This document shows positions 7,726-16,574 of a stretch of DNA of 64,000 bases, one piece after another. The translations under genes and the position numbers were made by a program. The notes under the pieces were generated by a model that saw only the letters and a list, made by a program, of their open reading frames with translations, made no database searches and was not told the DNA's origin. Within the stretch, counting starts at the first letter, position 1, and each line of letters opens with the position of its first letter. This DNA is from an uncultured Bacilli bacterium (lineage in GTDB: Bacteria; Bacillota_I; Bacilli_A; RFN20; CAG-826), in the NCBI GenBank assembly GCA_944363525.1, contig CALVUF010000001.1, positions 242,497 to 306,496 of the forward strand, given 5' to 3'.

Positions 7726-9851
7726 AAGTCAGCCTCCGGCGTCGATGTCGCGACCCAAATAGAATGGCCTTCAGTGCCAACCGCGGTGAAATCGAAGTAG
7801 AAATCGTAGGTTCCGGCGGTTTTGACGACGATATTATCGTCATCGCCGGCTTCGAAATTCCCCTTAGCCGAGCCTTGCCCGTCTTTGAGTTCCGAATAGC
7901 CGGCCCAAACGTTGTTCCCCGGCTGGTGGATCTTGAAAACGTCGCCTACGGCCAATTCGATGCCAAGCAATTTGACCTCGTTGTCGGTATGAGGCTCGAA
8001 GGAAATGGCGCTATCGGTGGCCCAGGCCGCTTCTCCGGTTAGGAATGAGCCCTCGCCGATTAGGTAGTAGGTATAATCGGGGGCTGGATCCTCCTCGCCG
8101 TCATCCGGGTCTTCCGGAGTCCCAGTAAGCGTCGTCCAGACGCCAACGGCATAATTGCCATTGCCCGTCCAGGCTTCGGTGGAGCCGGAAATGTCATAGA
8201 CGTTATGCTCGCCCCGGTCGGCTAAGGCGATCGGCTCTGTGGCGGCACCCCAATCGGCGGTCAGATCGCCATTGACCCGGTGGAAGGTCACGGTGCTGAC
8301 TTCGCTCGGATCGATGATCTCAAAGGACCAGAGGTTGGTGACCCCATCATGATAATGCTTCTCCATCAATTGGCCGAGCCCCGCTTCCTCGTCGAAGCTG
8401 ATCGAGACGGCGGCGGTGTCCTTATTCCACCAGGTCGCGTCGATGAAATAGATGGTTAAGGGTTCCTCTTCGTAATAGGTGAGGGAGAGTTTTCCGTTAT
8501 TGACGATGACTTTGACATAGCCAGCCTTATTCAGCTTAATGGCATTGTCGGTCCCTTCGCTGACGAAATCGTAGGTTGCGGCCAAATCAGAATAACCTAA
8601 AGCGGTATTGTCGTCGGTGTTTTTAACGATGAACTCAGCGTCCGCGGCTAAACTAATCCCGGCTTCGGCCCCGTTTTTGGTATAGGTCATTTCGACCGAT
8701 TGCTCGCCGCTACAGAGGACATAGGTCGGTAGTTCGGCCGGGACGAAGGTCGCGTCGATGGTCCCATTGACCAAGGTGAAACTATAGGTCCCGATGGCCT
8801 CGACGATGATGTTGCCGTCGCCGACCCCAACCAGATCCTTCCCTTTGAGGGCGCATTCGTCGCTTAGTTTGTCATAGCCAAGCCAAGTGTTGCCGTCGCC
8901 CCGGGTATCGTGGATCTTGAACTCATCGCCGATGTTCAGCTTGATGTTCGAAAGAGTATAGACCCCGTTGTCCTCGGCGAATTTGTACCCTTTGGTCGGG
9001 GCCCAATTGTTGAACGAACCGGCGAGGTAATTGCCATAATCGAGCTCGGCTGGCGGCTCTGGGGCGTCTTCGTTCCCTTTATCGTTTGGATCGTAGGTTC
9101 CCCAGGTGCCGGAGACGGCCTGGCCCCAGCTTTCGGTACTGGCTTTGATGTCGTAAAGGTTGCTCTCGCCCCGTTCAGCGAGATCGACGGTAACGGTATA
9201 AGCATTCCAATAGGCAGTGATGCCGTTGTCTTGCCCCATCCGGAAGAAGGTGATGGTCTCGGCGACGTTGACATCGGGGATATCGATCTTCCAATAGTTA
9301 TAGCCGACTCCCTGGTATTGGTCGTTGCAGAAACGGACCTTCTCCATCGCCGCCCCGTAATCGGATTCCTCGTCGTTGCCAAGTTTGGCGTAGGCCAAGG
9401 CATCGGAGGCGCTCCACCAGGAGGCGTCGCGGAAATAGATGGTCGCCGGCTCGGGATCGGGGGCGACGTAATCCTCGTCGACCCATTTGGCGAACAGGGT
9501 CCAGTCGGACGTGATGGCTTTCGACCAATCGAATTGGGTCTTCAGTTCCTTCTCGGTGTACCAGCCGGAGAAGGTGAAGCCGTCCTTCGTCGGATCAGCC
9601 GGTTTAGTGGCGACGGCTCCGGTCTCGACGATGAGGTCGGCTACTTCCGATCCCCCGTCGGTCTCGAATTGGATGATTTGCTTCCCGGCCAGATCGATCG
9701 GATCGCTGGTCACGGGGATATCAGGCGGAGTCAAAGATTCCTCAGGCGTCGATTCTCCCGAATCCGACGAGGTGTCGGCGTCAACCGGGCCGCAGCCAAG
9801 CAGCAATAAGCCACCTGTTAAGCCCAGCAATATAAACGATGTTTTCTTCAT
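7722..9851 (-). CDS. Non-catalytic multi-module starch-binding lipoprotein
   Basis: The 709-residue protein has a lipobox (LLLLGC, Cys20), an acidic Ser/Pro/Asp linker, a Listeria-Bacteroides repeat (about 58-125, ending TLFAKW), and two copies of a CBM26-like module starting TIYFRDASWW (about 137-255) and TIYFIDATWW (about 463-575). Between and after them are beta-sandwich modules with the phrase FKIHDTRG or FKIHQPGNN (about 270-370, 590-700). No glycoside hydrolase motif is present. The tryptophan-rich repeats suggest binding of starch helices at the cell surface, like SusE/SusF in Bacteroides but built from Gram-positive modules. It lies between its shorter paralogue and the amylase on one transcript. 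The binding role is inferred from module resemblance and operon context. Confidence 0.8.
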   Translation of the reverse strand: MKKTSFILLGLTGGLLLLGCGPVDADTSSDSGESTPEESLTPPDIPVTSDPIDLAGKQIIQFETDGGSEVADLIVETGAVATKPADPTKDGFTFSGWYTEKELKTQFDWSKAITSDWTLFAKWVDEDYVAPDPEPATIYFRDASWWSASDALAYAKLGNDEESDYGAAMEKVRFCNDQYQGVGYNYWKIDIPDVNVAETITFFRMGQDNGITAYWNAYTVTVDLAERGESNLYDIKASTESWGQAVSGTWGTYDPNDKGNEDAPEPPAELDYGNYLAGSFNNWAPTKGYKFAEDNGVYTLSNIKLNIGDEFKIHDTRGDGNTWLGYDKLSDECALKGKDLVGVGDGNIIVEAIGTYSFTLVNGTIDATFVPAELPTYVLCSGEQSVEMTYTKNGAEAGISLAADAEFIVKNTDDNTALGYSDLAATYDFVSEGTDNAIKLNKAGYVKVIVNNGKLSLTYYEEEPLTIYFIDATWWNKDTAAVSISFDEEAGLGQLMEKHYHDGVTNLWSFEIIDPSEVSTVTFHRVNGDLTADWGAATEPIALADRGEHNVYDISGSTEAWTGNGNYAVGVWTTLTGTPEDPDDGEEDPAPDYTYYLIGEGSFLTGEAAWATDSAISFEPHTDNEVKLLGIELAVGDVFKIHQPGNNVWAGYSELKDGQGSAKGNFEAGDDDNIVVKTAGTYDFYFDFTAVGTEGHSIWVATSTPEADL

Positions 9852-9860
9852 ACTCGCTCC

Positions 9861-10910
9861 TTAAAGGCTGATCCAAAGGGTGTTGGAAGGGACTTTGTAG
9901 TAAAAGTCATAAGCGCCGGCGGTCTTGACGACGATGTTCCCATCGGCGTCGGCTTCGAAATTGGTCCCTTTTAGGGGACAAGTGGCCTCGATTCCCGAAT
10001 AGCCGCAATAGGTTTCCCCATTCTTGATTTGAAGTTTATCGCCCACCGCTAAGCTGACGTCGAGGGCCATGTACTCTTGGTCGTTGGAAGGGTTGACCGA
10101 GAGCTCAATACCGGAACTTTCCTCCCAGGCTTGGCCATCGACGAAAGAACCGGTGCCGACGATATAAGCCCCCGCCCCTTCTTGCTCCGGGGCCTCGGCG
10201 TCGGGGTTGCCGACGTCGTTGGGGTCGTAGACCGCCCAAGTGCCGCTGACGAAATCGCCGCTCTCGGACCAGGTTTCGGTGGTGTCTTTGATATCGTAAA
10301 GGTTGTTGGTCCCCTTGCTGTCGAAGTCAATCTCCACAGTCGCGGCGCCCCAATACTGACTAGCGTCGCCATTGACCCGATGGAAAGTGATGGTCTCAAT
10401 TTGACTGACGTCCTCGATTTCGTAAGACCAGTAGTTATACCCAACCGAGGTATTCTCCGTCGGGCAGAAACGGAGGTGCTCCATCCGCTCCCCAAGCCCT
10501 TCCTCCCCGTTGAAGGAGATGGAAGTGGCCGCCTCGTCTTTATTCCACCAGGAGGCGTCGCGGAAATAGACGGTAAAGGAGGTATCTTCCTCACTCGATG
10601 AGGAGGAGGAACCGTCGTCGGGAATATCGGCTTCGCTGTCCCAGCCGGCATAAAGCTTCCAGGAGGCGGTGACCGGTTCATCCCAATCGAACTCGGTGGT
10701 CAAAGCCGAGTCGACGTACCAGCCATCAAAACTGGCTCCATCTTTGGTCGGGTCAGCCGGTTGGCTGGCCTTTTCCCCGTCATTGACTTTGATCGAGGCG
10801 ACGGGTGTTCCCCCGTTGCTCTCGAATTCGATCCGCCAGACGGCCGGTTCATGGCTGCAGCTAGCCCCCAAAAGGGACAAAGGCAACAATAATGCGATGA
10901 TTTTGTTCAT
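9861..10910 (-). CDS. Short starch-binding lipoprotein, paralogue of the next gene
   Basis: This 349-residue protein has a lipobox (LLGASC, Cys18), one Listeria-Bacteroides repeat (about 24-90), a Ser/Asp linker, one CBM26-like module (TVYFRDASWW, about 112-225) and one C-terminal beta module (about 245-349, VGDKLQIKNG and KTAGAYDFYYK). The same order appears expanded in the 709-residue neighbour, so the pair arose by duplication. No catalytic residues are seen. It is spaced 6 bases from the pullulanase gene and 9 bases from the following gene, so all are co-transcribed. The likely role is to hold starch near the surface enzymes. Confidence 0.78.
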   Translation of the reverse strand: MNKIIALLLPLSLLGASCSHEPAVWRIEFESNGGTPVASIKVNDGEKASQPADPTKDGASFDGWYVDSALTTEFDWDEPVTASWKLYAGWDSEADIPDDGSSSSSSEEDTSFTVYFRDASWWNKDEAATSISFNGEEGLGERMEHLRFCPTENTSVGYNYWSYEIEDVSQIETITFHRVNGDASQYWGAATVEIDFDSKGTNNLYDIKDTTETWSESGDFVSGTWAVYDPNDVGNPDAEAPEQEGAGAYIVGTGSFVDGQAWEESSGIELSVNPSNDQEYMALDVSLAVGDKLQIKNGETYCGYSGIEATCPLKGTNFEADADGNIVVKTAGAYDFYYKVPSNTLWISL

Positions 10911-10916
10911 ATTTCC

Positions 10917-13900
10917 CTACTCCATGTATTCGAGAATCAGGCATTCAAAAGGCTCAAGGGTCAAGCTGGTCTGGAAATTGACCGTGGCCCCGGTCCGTTC
11001 GGCGGCCGAGGAATAGACGACCTTGTAGGTGCCCGGCGTCGCCCCAGTTGGGAGGCCGACGTTCACCATCCCTAAGCTCCGCCCAGCTTGCAAAGCCACT
11101 AACTTCTTGCCAGCCGGGGACTTCATCTGGGCCCCGATATAGGCGGCATTGGCGACATTGCCGATGAAAGGGGACATGTCGCCGGATTCGATGGCGGCGT
11201 TCCCTCTCCCAAGGTAGCCGGAATCGATCAGGTCGTTCCGCATTTTGATGGCCTCGACGTAACGGAGGTATTCGTCATAGAACTTGGCTTTCCGGTCCCA
11301 ATGGTAGGCGTTGACTTCATCCCCCCACGTGTAGGAGTTGCGGACGAGCCAGGTATCCTCGTCGATCTCGACCCCATCGCCGGCGATCCAGGTGCTGGTG
11401 CTATTGCTTTGCTCGCCATAGGCGGCGACGAAATCCTCGAACTGCGGATCGTCGCTATGCATGAGTTTAGTCCGGAAGATCTCTTCCCCGCCATGGATGA
11501 AGGCGATGCCTTCGCTGGCGAGCAAGGTCGCGGTCGAGCCGATGGTCGCCTCGATGGCGTCCATATGGTCCTTGCCGGCGTTCATTTGTCCATGGAGGAG
11601 ATAGTTTAGCTGATCGTAAAGGGTGTAGTTGTCATGGCAGGAGAGGTAATTGACACTCATCTCCGGCGGGGTTGAAAGGCCGCCGGTCTTGCGGGAACGG
11701 TTCTCCCCGAGGTACATCGTGGCCGAATTCCAGAGCTTATCCTCGCTCGGGGTATAGGAATCCAGGAAGTTCCCGCCCTGCGGGGTGACGTCAGAATAGG
11801 TGGTGTTGCCCTTCATTCCGTCGCGGACGCAGTCGTTGAAGACGCCGACGGTGCCTTTGCCATTATCTTGGAGTTTGGCGTAGACGTTGCCAATATCCGC
11901 CGGGGAGGAGGATGAAGAGGAGCCGCCGGTCCAACCTTCGCCGTAGACGACGATGTCGGGATTGAGATCATATAGGCTGTCTTTGACGTTGCGCATGGTG
12001 CCGGTGTCAAGGACGCCCATCAAGTCGAAGCGGAACCCCATCATCTTGTATTCTTTCGCCCACCAATCGACCGAGTCGACGACGAAGCGCGAGGCCATGA
12101 TCCGGTCGGTGTTGACGGTGTTGTTGACCCCGGTGTCGTTGACCAGGTAGCCGTCGTCGGTGTAGCGGAAATAATAACGGGGAGCGAAAATCTGGAACGG
12201 ATGGGTCGCGACGGTCGAGACGTGGTTGTAGACGACGTCCATGATAGTCCGAATCCCGACCTTGGAAAGTTCCATGATCAAATACTTCAGATCCTTGATC
12301 CGGGAGATCGGGTCGGCCGGGTCAGAAGCGTATGATCCTTCCGGAACGTTGTAGTTCTGCGGATTATAGCCCCAGTTGTAGTCAGGGGTATGGTATTCGA
12401 GGGTATTGTCGCTCTTTAATTCCCAGTAGGACCGTTCATCATTGTCTTGGTCGAAAACCGGGAGCAATTGTATAGCGTTGATGCCGAGTTCTTTTAGGTG
12501 GTCGAAGCCGGTGGTGACCCCATTATAGGTGGTCCCGGGTTCAACGAAAGCCCGATAGGTGCCGTTTTTGACGCTCGGATCATGGCTGATCCAGGTCTTG
12601 TCGGCGGTCAAATCCCGAACGTGGGCTTCATAAACCGTCAGTTCCGTCGGAGAGGAAATGTCCTCGAAGCTGACTTGGTCCCAACCCTCGGGATCGGTCT
12701 CGTCGAAGTCGATGATGGCGCCGCGAATCCCGTTGGCACCACTGGCTTTGGCGTAAGGATCGATTGACAGATTGTTGACGCCATTGTAGTTAAGGGCGAA
12801 TTGGTAGAACTTGCCCTTGAGGTCTTTGTCCTCAACGGTGACGCCCCACACCCCTTGGCCGAGGTTCTTCAATCGATAAAGATCCCAAGCGTCATGGGCG
12901 GCTTCGTTCCCCTCGTCCTCTTTATAGCCAAGCAGGCTCCGGGGGGTGCCGTAATCGTAAATGTAGACGCCGACCTCGGTCGAAGTCGGGGCCCAGACCT
13001 TGAAGGTGGTTTTCCCGTCTTCGTAGGTGACGCCGAGGTCATGGCCGTCGTAGGTATAGCCGTCGATGAACTGCTGGGTATCGTAGATCCGGTAGCAATT
13101 GGCGTAGCCTCTTCTCAGCCTTTCGGTATTGGAATCGAAATAGGCATTGATCTCGTAGGTGGTTTGGGGGTCGAACTTATCTTTGCCGATCTTAATGTTG
13201 ATGGTGGTTGAGGGGTCAGTGATGCCTTCGGTGCCCAAAACCTCGTCGGAATCGTAATAGATGCATTCGTCGCGCCGCTGATACTGTTCGGGGACCGAAA
13301 GGGTCCGGTATTCGGGTGAATAGCCATAGACCACGATCCGATCAAAAGAGGCGGTACCCGAAACATCGATTGATTCCCAATCGGGATTAAGGGAGACGGT
13401 GGTCAAATTATCGCCCAAGGCCTCGGTCTTAGAAGGATAACCTTCAATCGCATTGCCTTCCCCGTCGATAGCCCAGATATAAAGCCACCGCCGACCGTCT
13501 TTGATCTCCCCGCCGCTGGCGATGGAGGATAAAGCGATTACGGTGTCCTGGCTTTGGCCATCCCAGGTTCCGGGGTTCTTGATGATGAATTTGAATTTGT
13601 CGGTGACGTCGCCTTTGAGGATCCCTTCATTGCAATCGAAGTCCTTGTATGGGCCATAGCCTTCTTCGACTCCGTCGAAGGCATACTCAACGCCATCGCT
13701 GGTATCGCCCCAAACGTAAATGGCCTTGTCGGTGATGTCACCGTCGTATTTGTAGTAGACGCGGATGATCCCGTCCCAATCTTTGACGTCGACCCCCGTT
13801 GCCGATGAATCGGGGGATTCGGTACCAGTGGCATCGGGATCGGTGACGACCGGCGGTTCCTCAATCGAGGGGGAGGAAGACCCGCTTCCTTCGGGGCCGC

Positions 13901-13955
13901 AGCCGGTTAAAGTAACCGAGAGCAGTGCCACTGCTAATAGTTTTCTCGCTTTCAT
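10917..13955 (-). CDS. pulA: Type I pullulanase lipoprotein (GH13)
   Basis: Pullulanase cuts alpha-1,6 branch points of starch and pullulan. The 1012-residue protein starts at 13955, where AGAAAGG precedes MKARKLLAVA; an in-frame start 18 bases upstream has no ribosome site. Cys19 in TLTGC is the lipidation site. A PUD/CBM41-like part (about 60-170), a CBM48 module (TFKVWAPTSTEVGVYIYD, about 315-395) and the catalytic domain follow. Key motifs are YNWGYNPQNYNVP (about 526), characteristic of type I pullulanases, IMDVVYNH, GFRFDLMG with Asp644, VVYGEGW with Glu673, and SCHDN with Asp775. It is the first gene of the starch operon. No strong promoter of its own was recognised, so read-through past the hairpin after the upstream ATPase gene is possible. 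Confidence 0.93.
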   Translation of the reverse strand: MKARKLLAVALLSVTLTGCGPEGSGSSSPSIEEPPVVTDPDATGTESPDSSATGVDVKDWDGIIRVYYKYDGDITDKAIYVWGDTSDGVEYAFDGVEEGYGPYKDFDCNEGILKGDVTDKFKFIIKNPGTWDGQSQDTVIALSSIASGGEIKDGRRWLYIWAIDGEGNAIEGYPSKTEALGDNLTTVSLNPDWESIDVSGTASFDRIVVYGYSPEYRTLSVPEQYQRRDECIYYDSDEVLGTEGITDPSTTINIKIGKDKFDPQTTYEINAYFDSNTERLRRGYANCYRIYDTQQFIDGYTYDGHDLGVTYEDGKTTFKVWAPTSTEVGVYIYDYGTPRSLLGYKEDEGNEAAHDAWDLYRLKNLGQGVWGVTVEDKDLKGKFYQFALNYNGVNNLSIDPYAKASGANGIRGAIIDFDETDPEGWDQVSFEDISSPTELTVYEAHVRDLTADKTWISHDPSVKNGTYRAFVEPGTTYNGVTTGFDHLKELGINAIQLLPVFDQDNDERSYWELKSDNTLEYHTPDYNWGYNPQNYNVPEGSYASDPADPISRIKDLKYLIMELSKVGIRTIMDVVYNHVSTVATHPFQIFAPRYYFRYTDDGYLVNDTGVNNTVNTDRIMASRFVVDSVDWWAKEYKMMGFRFDLMGVLDTGTMRNVKDSLYDLNPDIVVYGEGWTGGSSSSSSPADIGNVYAKLQDNGKGTVGVFNDCVRDGMKGNTTYSDVTPQGGNFLDSYTPSEDKLWNSATMYLGENRSRKTGGLSTPPEMSVNYLSCHDNYTLYDQLNYLLHGQMNAGKDHMDAIEATIGSTATLLASEGIAFIHGGEEIFRTKLMHSDDPQFEDFVAAYGEQSNSTSTWIAGDGVEIDEDTWLVRNSYTWGDEVNAYHWDRKAKFYDEYLRYVEAIKMRNDLIDSGYLGRGNAAIESGDMSPFIGNVANAAYIGAQMKSPAGKKLVALQAGRSLGMVNVGLPTGATPGTYKVVYSSAAERTGATVNFQTSLTLEPFECLILEYME

Positions 13956-14042
13956 AAGCGCCTTTCTAACCATCTTTTGCTATGCAAAGGAAGGACCGGA
14001 TTAACCGCCTCGATGGTTCGCCTTGCCCCTATAGATACAATA

Positions 14043-14067
14043 AGGGGCCGTCATAAAGACGACCCCT
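14043..14067 (-). terminator. Hairpin after the sugar ABC ATPase gene
   Basis: On the minus strand AGGGGTCGTC and GACGGCCCCT form a 10-bp stem with one G-U pair and a short loop. The tail is TATTGTATC rather than a solid T run, so termination may be partial, allowing transcription into the pullulanase operon. Confidence 0.55.
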
Positions 14068-14078
14068 GACTGTTTTGA

Positions 14079-15248
14079 TTAAAGAGCGATTTCCGTTTCC
14101 GGATCGAAGAATTTCGCCTTCTTTAAGTGCATCGCCATCTTTACTTTGTCGCCGGGCTTGATTTCCTTGTCCGCCGGGAATTTGGCGACCAAGTCGATGC
14201 CGCCGAAGTCGCAGTGGAGGTAGTACTCGAAGCCGAGCAACTCCGCGACCCGGACCTCGGCCTCGATGACGTTGTCGTCTTTGTCGTCGGCGGTCGCGAC
14301 GTGGATATCCTCCGGCCGGATGCCGAAGATGATGTCATTCGGGAGCTTCTTCCCTTTGATAAGGGCTTCCGGCAAGGTCATGGTGACCCCGCCTTCGAAG
14401 CTGACCTTGCCCTTGTTGACCTTGGCCTTGAGGAAATTCATCGACGGCGAGCCGATGAAGCCGGCGACGAAGAGGTTCGCCGGGTTGTTGTAGATTTCCT
14501 TCGGGGTCCCGATCTGCTGGACCCGGCCGAGCTTCATGACGACGATCCGGTTGGCCATGGTCATGGCCTCGGTCTGGTCGTGGGTGACGTAGATGGTGGT
14601 CGCGCCCAGGGCTTGATGGAGCTTGACGATCTCCGACCGCATCTGGACCCGGAGCTTGGCGTCGAGGTTGGACAAAGGCTCGTCCATCAAGAAGACCTTG
14701 GCGTTGCGGACGATGGCCCGGCCGAGGGCGACCCGTTGACGCTGGCCGCCGGAGAGGGCTTTCGGCTTCCGGTCGAGATATTGCTCGATCTGGAGGATTC
14801 TCGCGGCGTCATGGACCCGCTTGTCGATCTCCGCCTTCGGGAGGTGGGCGATCTTAAGGCCGAAGGCCATGTTGTCGTAAACCGACATATGGGGGTAAAG
14901 GGCGTAGGATTGGAAGACCATGGCGATGTTCCGGTCTTTCGGCTGCTTGTCGTTGCAAAGCTCGCCGTCGATGTAGAGCTCGCCGCGGGTGATGTCCTCT
15001 AAGCCGGCGACCATCCGGAGGGTGGTGGATTTGCCGCATCCCGAGGGGCCGACGAAGACGATGAATTCGTGTTTCTTGATATCGAGGTTGAAGTCGAAGA
15101 CGGCCTGGACGTTGTTGTCGTAGACCTTATCGATGTGGCGGAGGGAGACGAACCCGTCTTTATGGTCCTCCTCCACTTCCTTGATGTCGGCCGCCGAGCG
15201 GACGAGGTCGGATTCTTTGACTTCGAGTTTTTCGAGTTTTTCTGCCAT
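14079..15248 (-). CDS. msmX: Carbohydrate ABC importer ATPase, MsmX/MalK/UgpC type
   Basis: The 389-residue cytoplasmic ATPase shows [10 protein letters not shown] (Walker A, about residue 68), Q-loop [12 protein letters not shown], signature [14 protein letters not shown], Walker [18 protein letters not shown] and switch His in VTHDQTEAM, followed by the C-terminal TOBE domain of sugar-import ATPases ([23 protein letters not shown]). In Gram-positive bacteria one such ATPase often serves several sugar importers; here the malEFG operon lacks its own, so it probably powers that permease. It is a single-gene unit with AAGGAG before the start and a promoter whose -35 box overlaps a cre-like site, consistent with catabolite or maltose control. 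It carries a 33-residue N-terminal extension rich in Glu, Asp and Lys before [11 protein letters not shown]. Confidence 0.93.
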   Translation of the reverse strand: MAEKLEKLEVKESDLVRSAADIKEVEEDHKDGFVSLRHIDKVYDNNVQAVFDFNLDIKKHEFIVFVGPSGCGKSTTLRMVAGLEDITRGELYIDGELCNDKQPKDRNIAMVFQSYALYPHMSVYDNMAFGLKIAHLPKAEIDKRVHDAARILQIEQYLDRKPKALSGGQRQRVALGRAIVRNAKVFLMDEPLSNLDAKLRVQMRSEIVKLHQALGATTIYVTHDQTEAMTMANRIVVMKLGRVQQIGTPKEIYNNPANLFVAGFIGSPSMNFLKAKVNKGKVSFEGGVTMTLPEALIKGKKLPNDIIFGIRPEDIHVATADDKDDNVIEAEVRVAELLGFEYYLHCDFGGIDLVAKFPADKEIKPGDKVKMAMHLKKAKFFDPETEIAL

Positions 15249-15350
15249 TTTGGCTCTCCTTAATTTTGGCGCGCGTTAAGACTCCCCCTCGGCGGAGATG
15301 ATCACTTCATTCCACCTCGGAGCAGGTTATCCGCCTGCCTATGCGTTGCT

Positions 15351-15379
15351 ATTATGGACTGACAGGAAAGCGCTTTCAA
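15351..15379 (-). promoter_or_regulatory. Promoter of the sugar ATPase gene
   Basis: TTGAAA (15374-15379) and CATAAT (15351-15356) are separated by 17 bases on the minus strand. The -35 box lies inside a cre-like palindrome. The untranslated leader would be about 95 bases. Confidence 0.75.
15365..15378 (-). promoter_or_regulatory. cre-like operator over the -35 box
   Basis: TGAAAGCGCTTTCC on the minus strand contains the 12-base perfect palindrome GAAAGCGCTTTC and matches the CcpA/LacI-family cre consensus TGWAANCGNTNWCA at all but the last base. Position over the -35 box suggests repression. Confidence 0.7.
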
Positions 15380-15387
15380 GAATAAAA

Positions 15388-15401
15388 TGAAATCGCTTAC
15401 A
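15388..15401 (+). promoter_or_regulatory. Second cre-like operator
   Basis: TGAAATCGCTTACA matches all positions of the cre consensus TGWAANCGNTNWCA. It lies 9 bases beyond the first site, upstream of the ATPase promoter and about 50 bases before the divergent RDD gene promoter, so it could influence both. Confidence 0.65.
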
Positions 15402-15450
15402 TCGTGTTCCGTGGCTTTCGCAACTATCTTGCCTCTGCCGAGGCTTTTTC

Positions 15451-15479
15451 TTGATATATCGCGTACGTGCGAGCATATT
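15451..15479 (+). promoter_or_regulatory. Promoter of the RDD gene pair
   Basis: TTGATA (15451-15456), 17 bases, CATATT (15474-15479). The start codon at 15489 is 9 bases after the -10 box and has no Shine-Dalgarno, so the transcript would be almost leaderless. Confidence 0.5.
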
Positions 15480-15488
15480 TATCACGTT

Positions 15489-16574
15489 ATGGAAAATAGC
15501 GCCACCGTCAAAGCCCCCACCACCGCCAAAATCATCGTTTTAGCCGGGATGTGGAAAAGGGCGTTCGCTTTTTTAATCGATATCCTCTGCGTCCTCGCCC
15601 TTTCCGCCCTCATTTACTTCCCTTGCGTCGTTCCCTTCGCGGTCGACCGCGACTCCTATGTCGCGAATACTGAGCGGATAAACGAAATCGCCCTCGAATC
15701 CGGGCTCTACGTCAATCACGAAGGCGAAGCCATCTCCCCCTTGTCGATGGCCAATTTCGAGACCTTGGGCGACCTTTCCTTGAAAAAGATCGCTTACGAA
15801 GGGGAAACCTACGAATTCGCGATGCTCGATTCGCTTTTTGCCTACTGGACGAGACTAGCCACCGATTACGGCCAGCCGAGCAATTACACCCCCGAGTCCT
15901 TCCCGACCGCGGTTTTGGGGGTCGGCAAAGCCGATTCCAACCTCGCTTCCTTCTATTTTGATGATGAGAAAGGCCACTATGCCGTGACTTTAGCCGAAGG
16001 CGGGAAGGAAGGCGCCGCCCTCGAATATGTCTGCAACCGCTTTAACGAAGCCCTCCTCTCCCTCACCGACAGCCCGGAATACCTAGAACTCGACAAAGCC
16101 AACGCCAAGATCATGCAGTTCGCCCTGTTGATGGCCCTGCCGGTCGTCATCGGCTCCTGCTTGATTTTCATGGCGATCATCCCCACCTGCTTAGGAGACG
16201 GGCAATCGCTAGGGAAGAAGGCGATGAAAATCGTCGTCCTCGACGATATGGGCTATACCTACAACAAATGGAAACTCATCGGCCGAAACCTCTTTTGCTT
16301 CATCGTCGAGTTCGTCGGCGGCATTGCGAGCTTCGGCGCTTTGCTGCTCATCACCTACACCATGAGCATGTTCACCAAGAAACACCGGTCAGTCCACGAT
16401 TACCTATTCGGCTCAGTCGTCGCCGATTCCGAAGCTTCCCTTTGGTTCGATAGTCCGGTGGAGGAAGAGCTTTTCAACGCCAAGCGGAAAAAGGAAGAGG
16501 CGGAGAAAACCCGGCGCGAGCATTTGCCTAACCAAGAAAGCGAAGAAGGAAATGACGATGAAAAAGAAGAATAA
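15489..16574 (+). CDS. RDD-family membrane protein
   Basis: The 361-residue protein has an RDD-type first helix (GMWKRAFAFLIDILCVLALSA, about residues 20-55), then a soluble segment of about 150 residues predicted outside the membrane, then helices at about 207-235 and 265-295 with the family phrase GDGQSLGKKAMKIVVLDDMG and KHRSVHDYLFGSVV. A charged tail follows. RDD proteins are poorly characterised integral membrane proteins; some are ion antiporters. The long outer loop between helices 1 and 2 is larger than in short RDD proteins. I chose 15489 because the frame upstream (from 15387) crosses the cre box and promoter. The downstream paralogue overlaps the end of this gene. Confidence 0.8.
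   Translation: MENSATVKAPTTAKIIVLAGMWKRAFAFLIDILCVLALSALIYFPCVVPFAVDRDSYVANTERINEIALESGLYVNHEGEAISPLSMANFETLGDLSLKKIAYEGETYEFAMLDSLFAYWTRLATDYGQPSNYTPESFPTAVLGVGKADSNLASFYFDDEKGHYAVTLAEGGKEGAALEYVCNRFNEALLSLTDSPEYLELDKANAKIMQFALLMALPVVIGSCLIFMAIIPTCLGDGQSLGKKAMKIVVLDDMGYTYNKWKLIGRNLFCFIVEFVGGIASFGALLLITYTMSMFTKKHRSVHDYLFGSVVADSEASLWFDSPVEEELFNAKRKKEEAEKTRREHLPNQESEEGNDDEKEE

Noticed and set aside
8910..9809. 299-codon plus-strand frame opposite the starch-binding lipoprotein
   Set aside because: Shadow of a real gene with clear signal peptide and modules; no start signal or recognisable protein.
14127..15002. 291-codon plus-strand frame opposite the sugar ATPase
   Set aside because: Antisense to a fully conserved ATPase; sequence is repetitive acidic shadow.
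15387..15488. Extension of the first RDD protein by 34 codons
   Set aside because: It would be translated from DNA that holds the promoter and overlaps a cre box.
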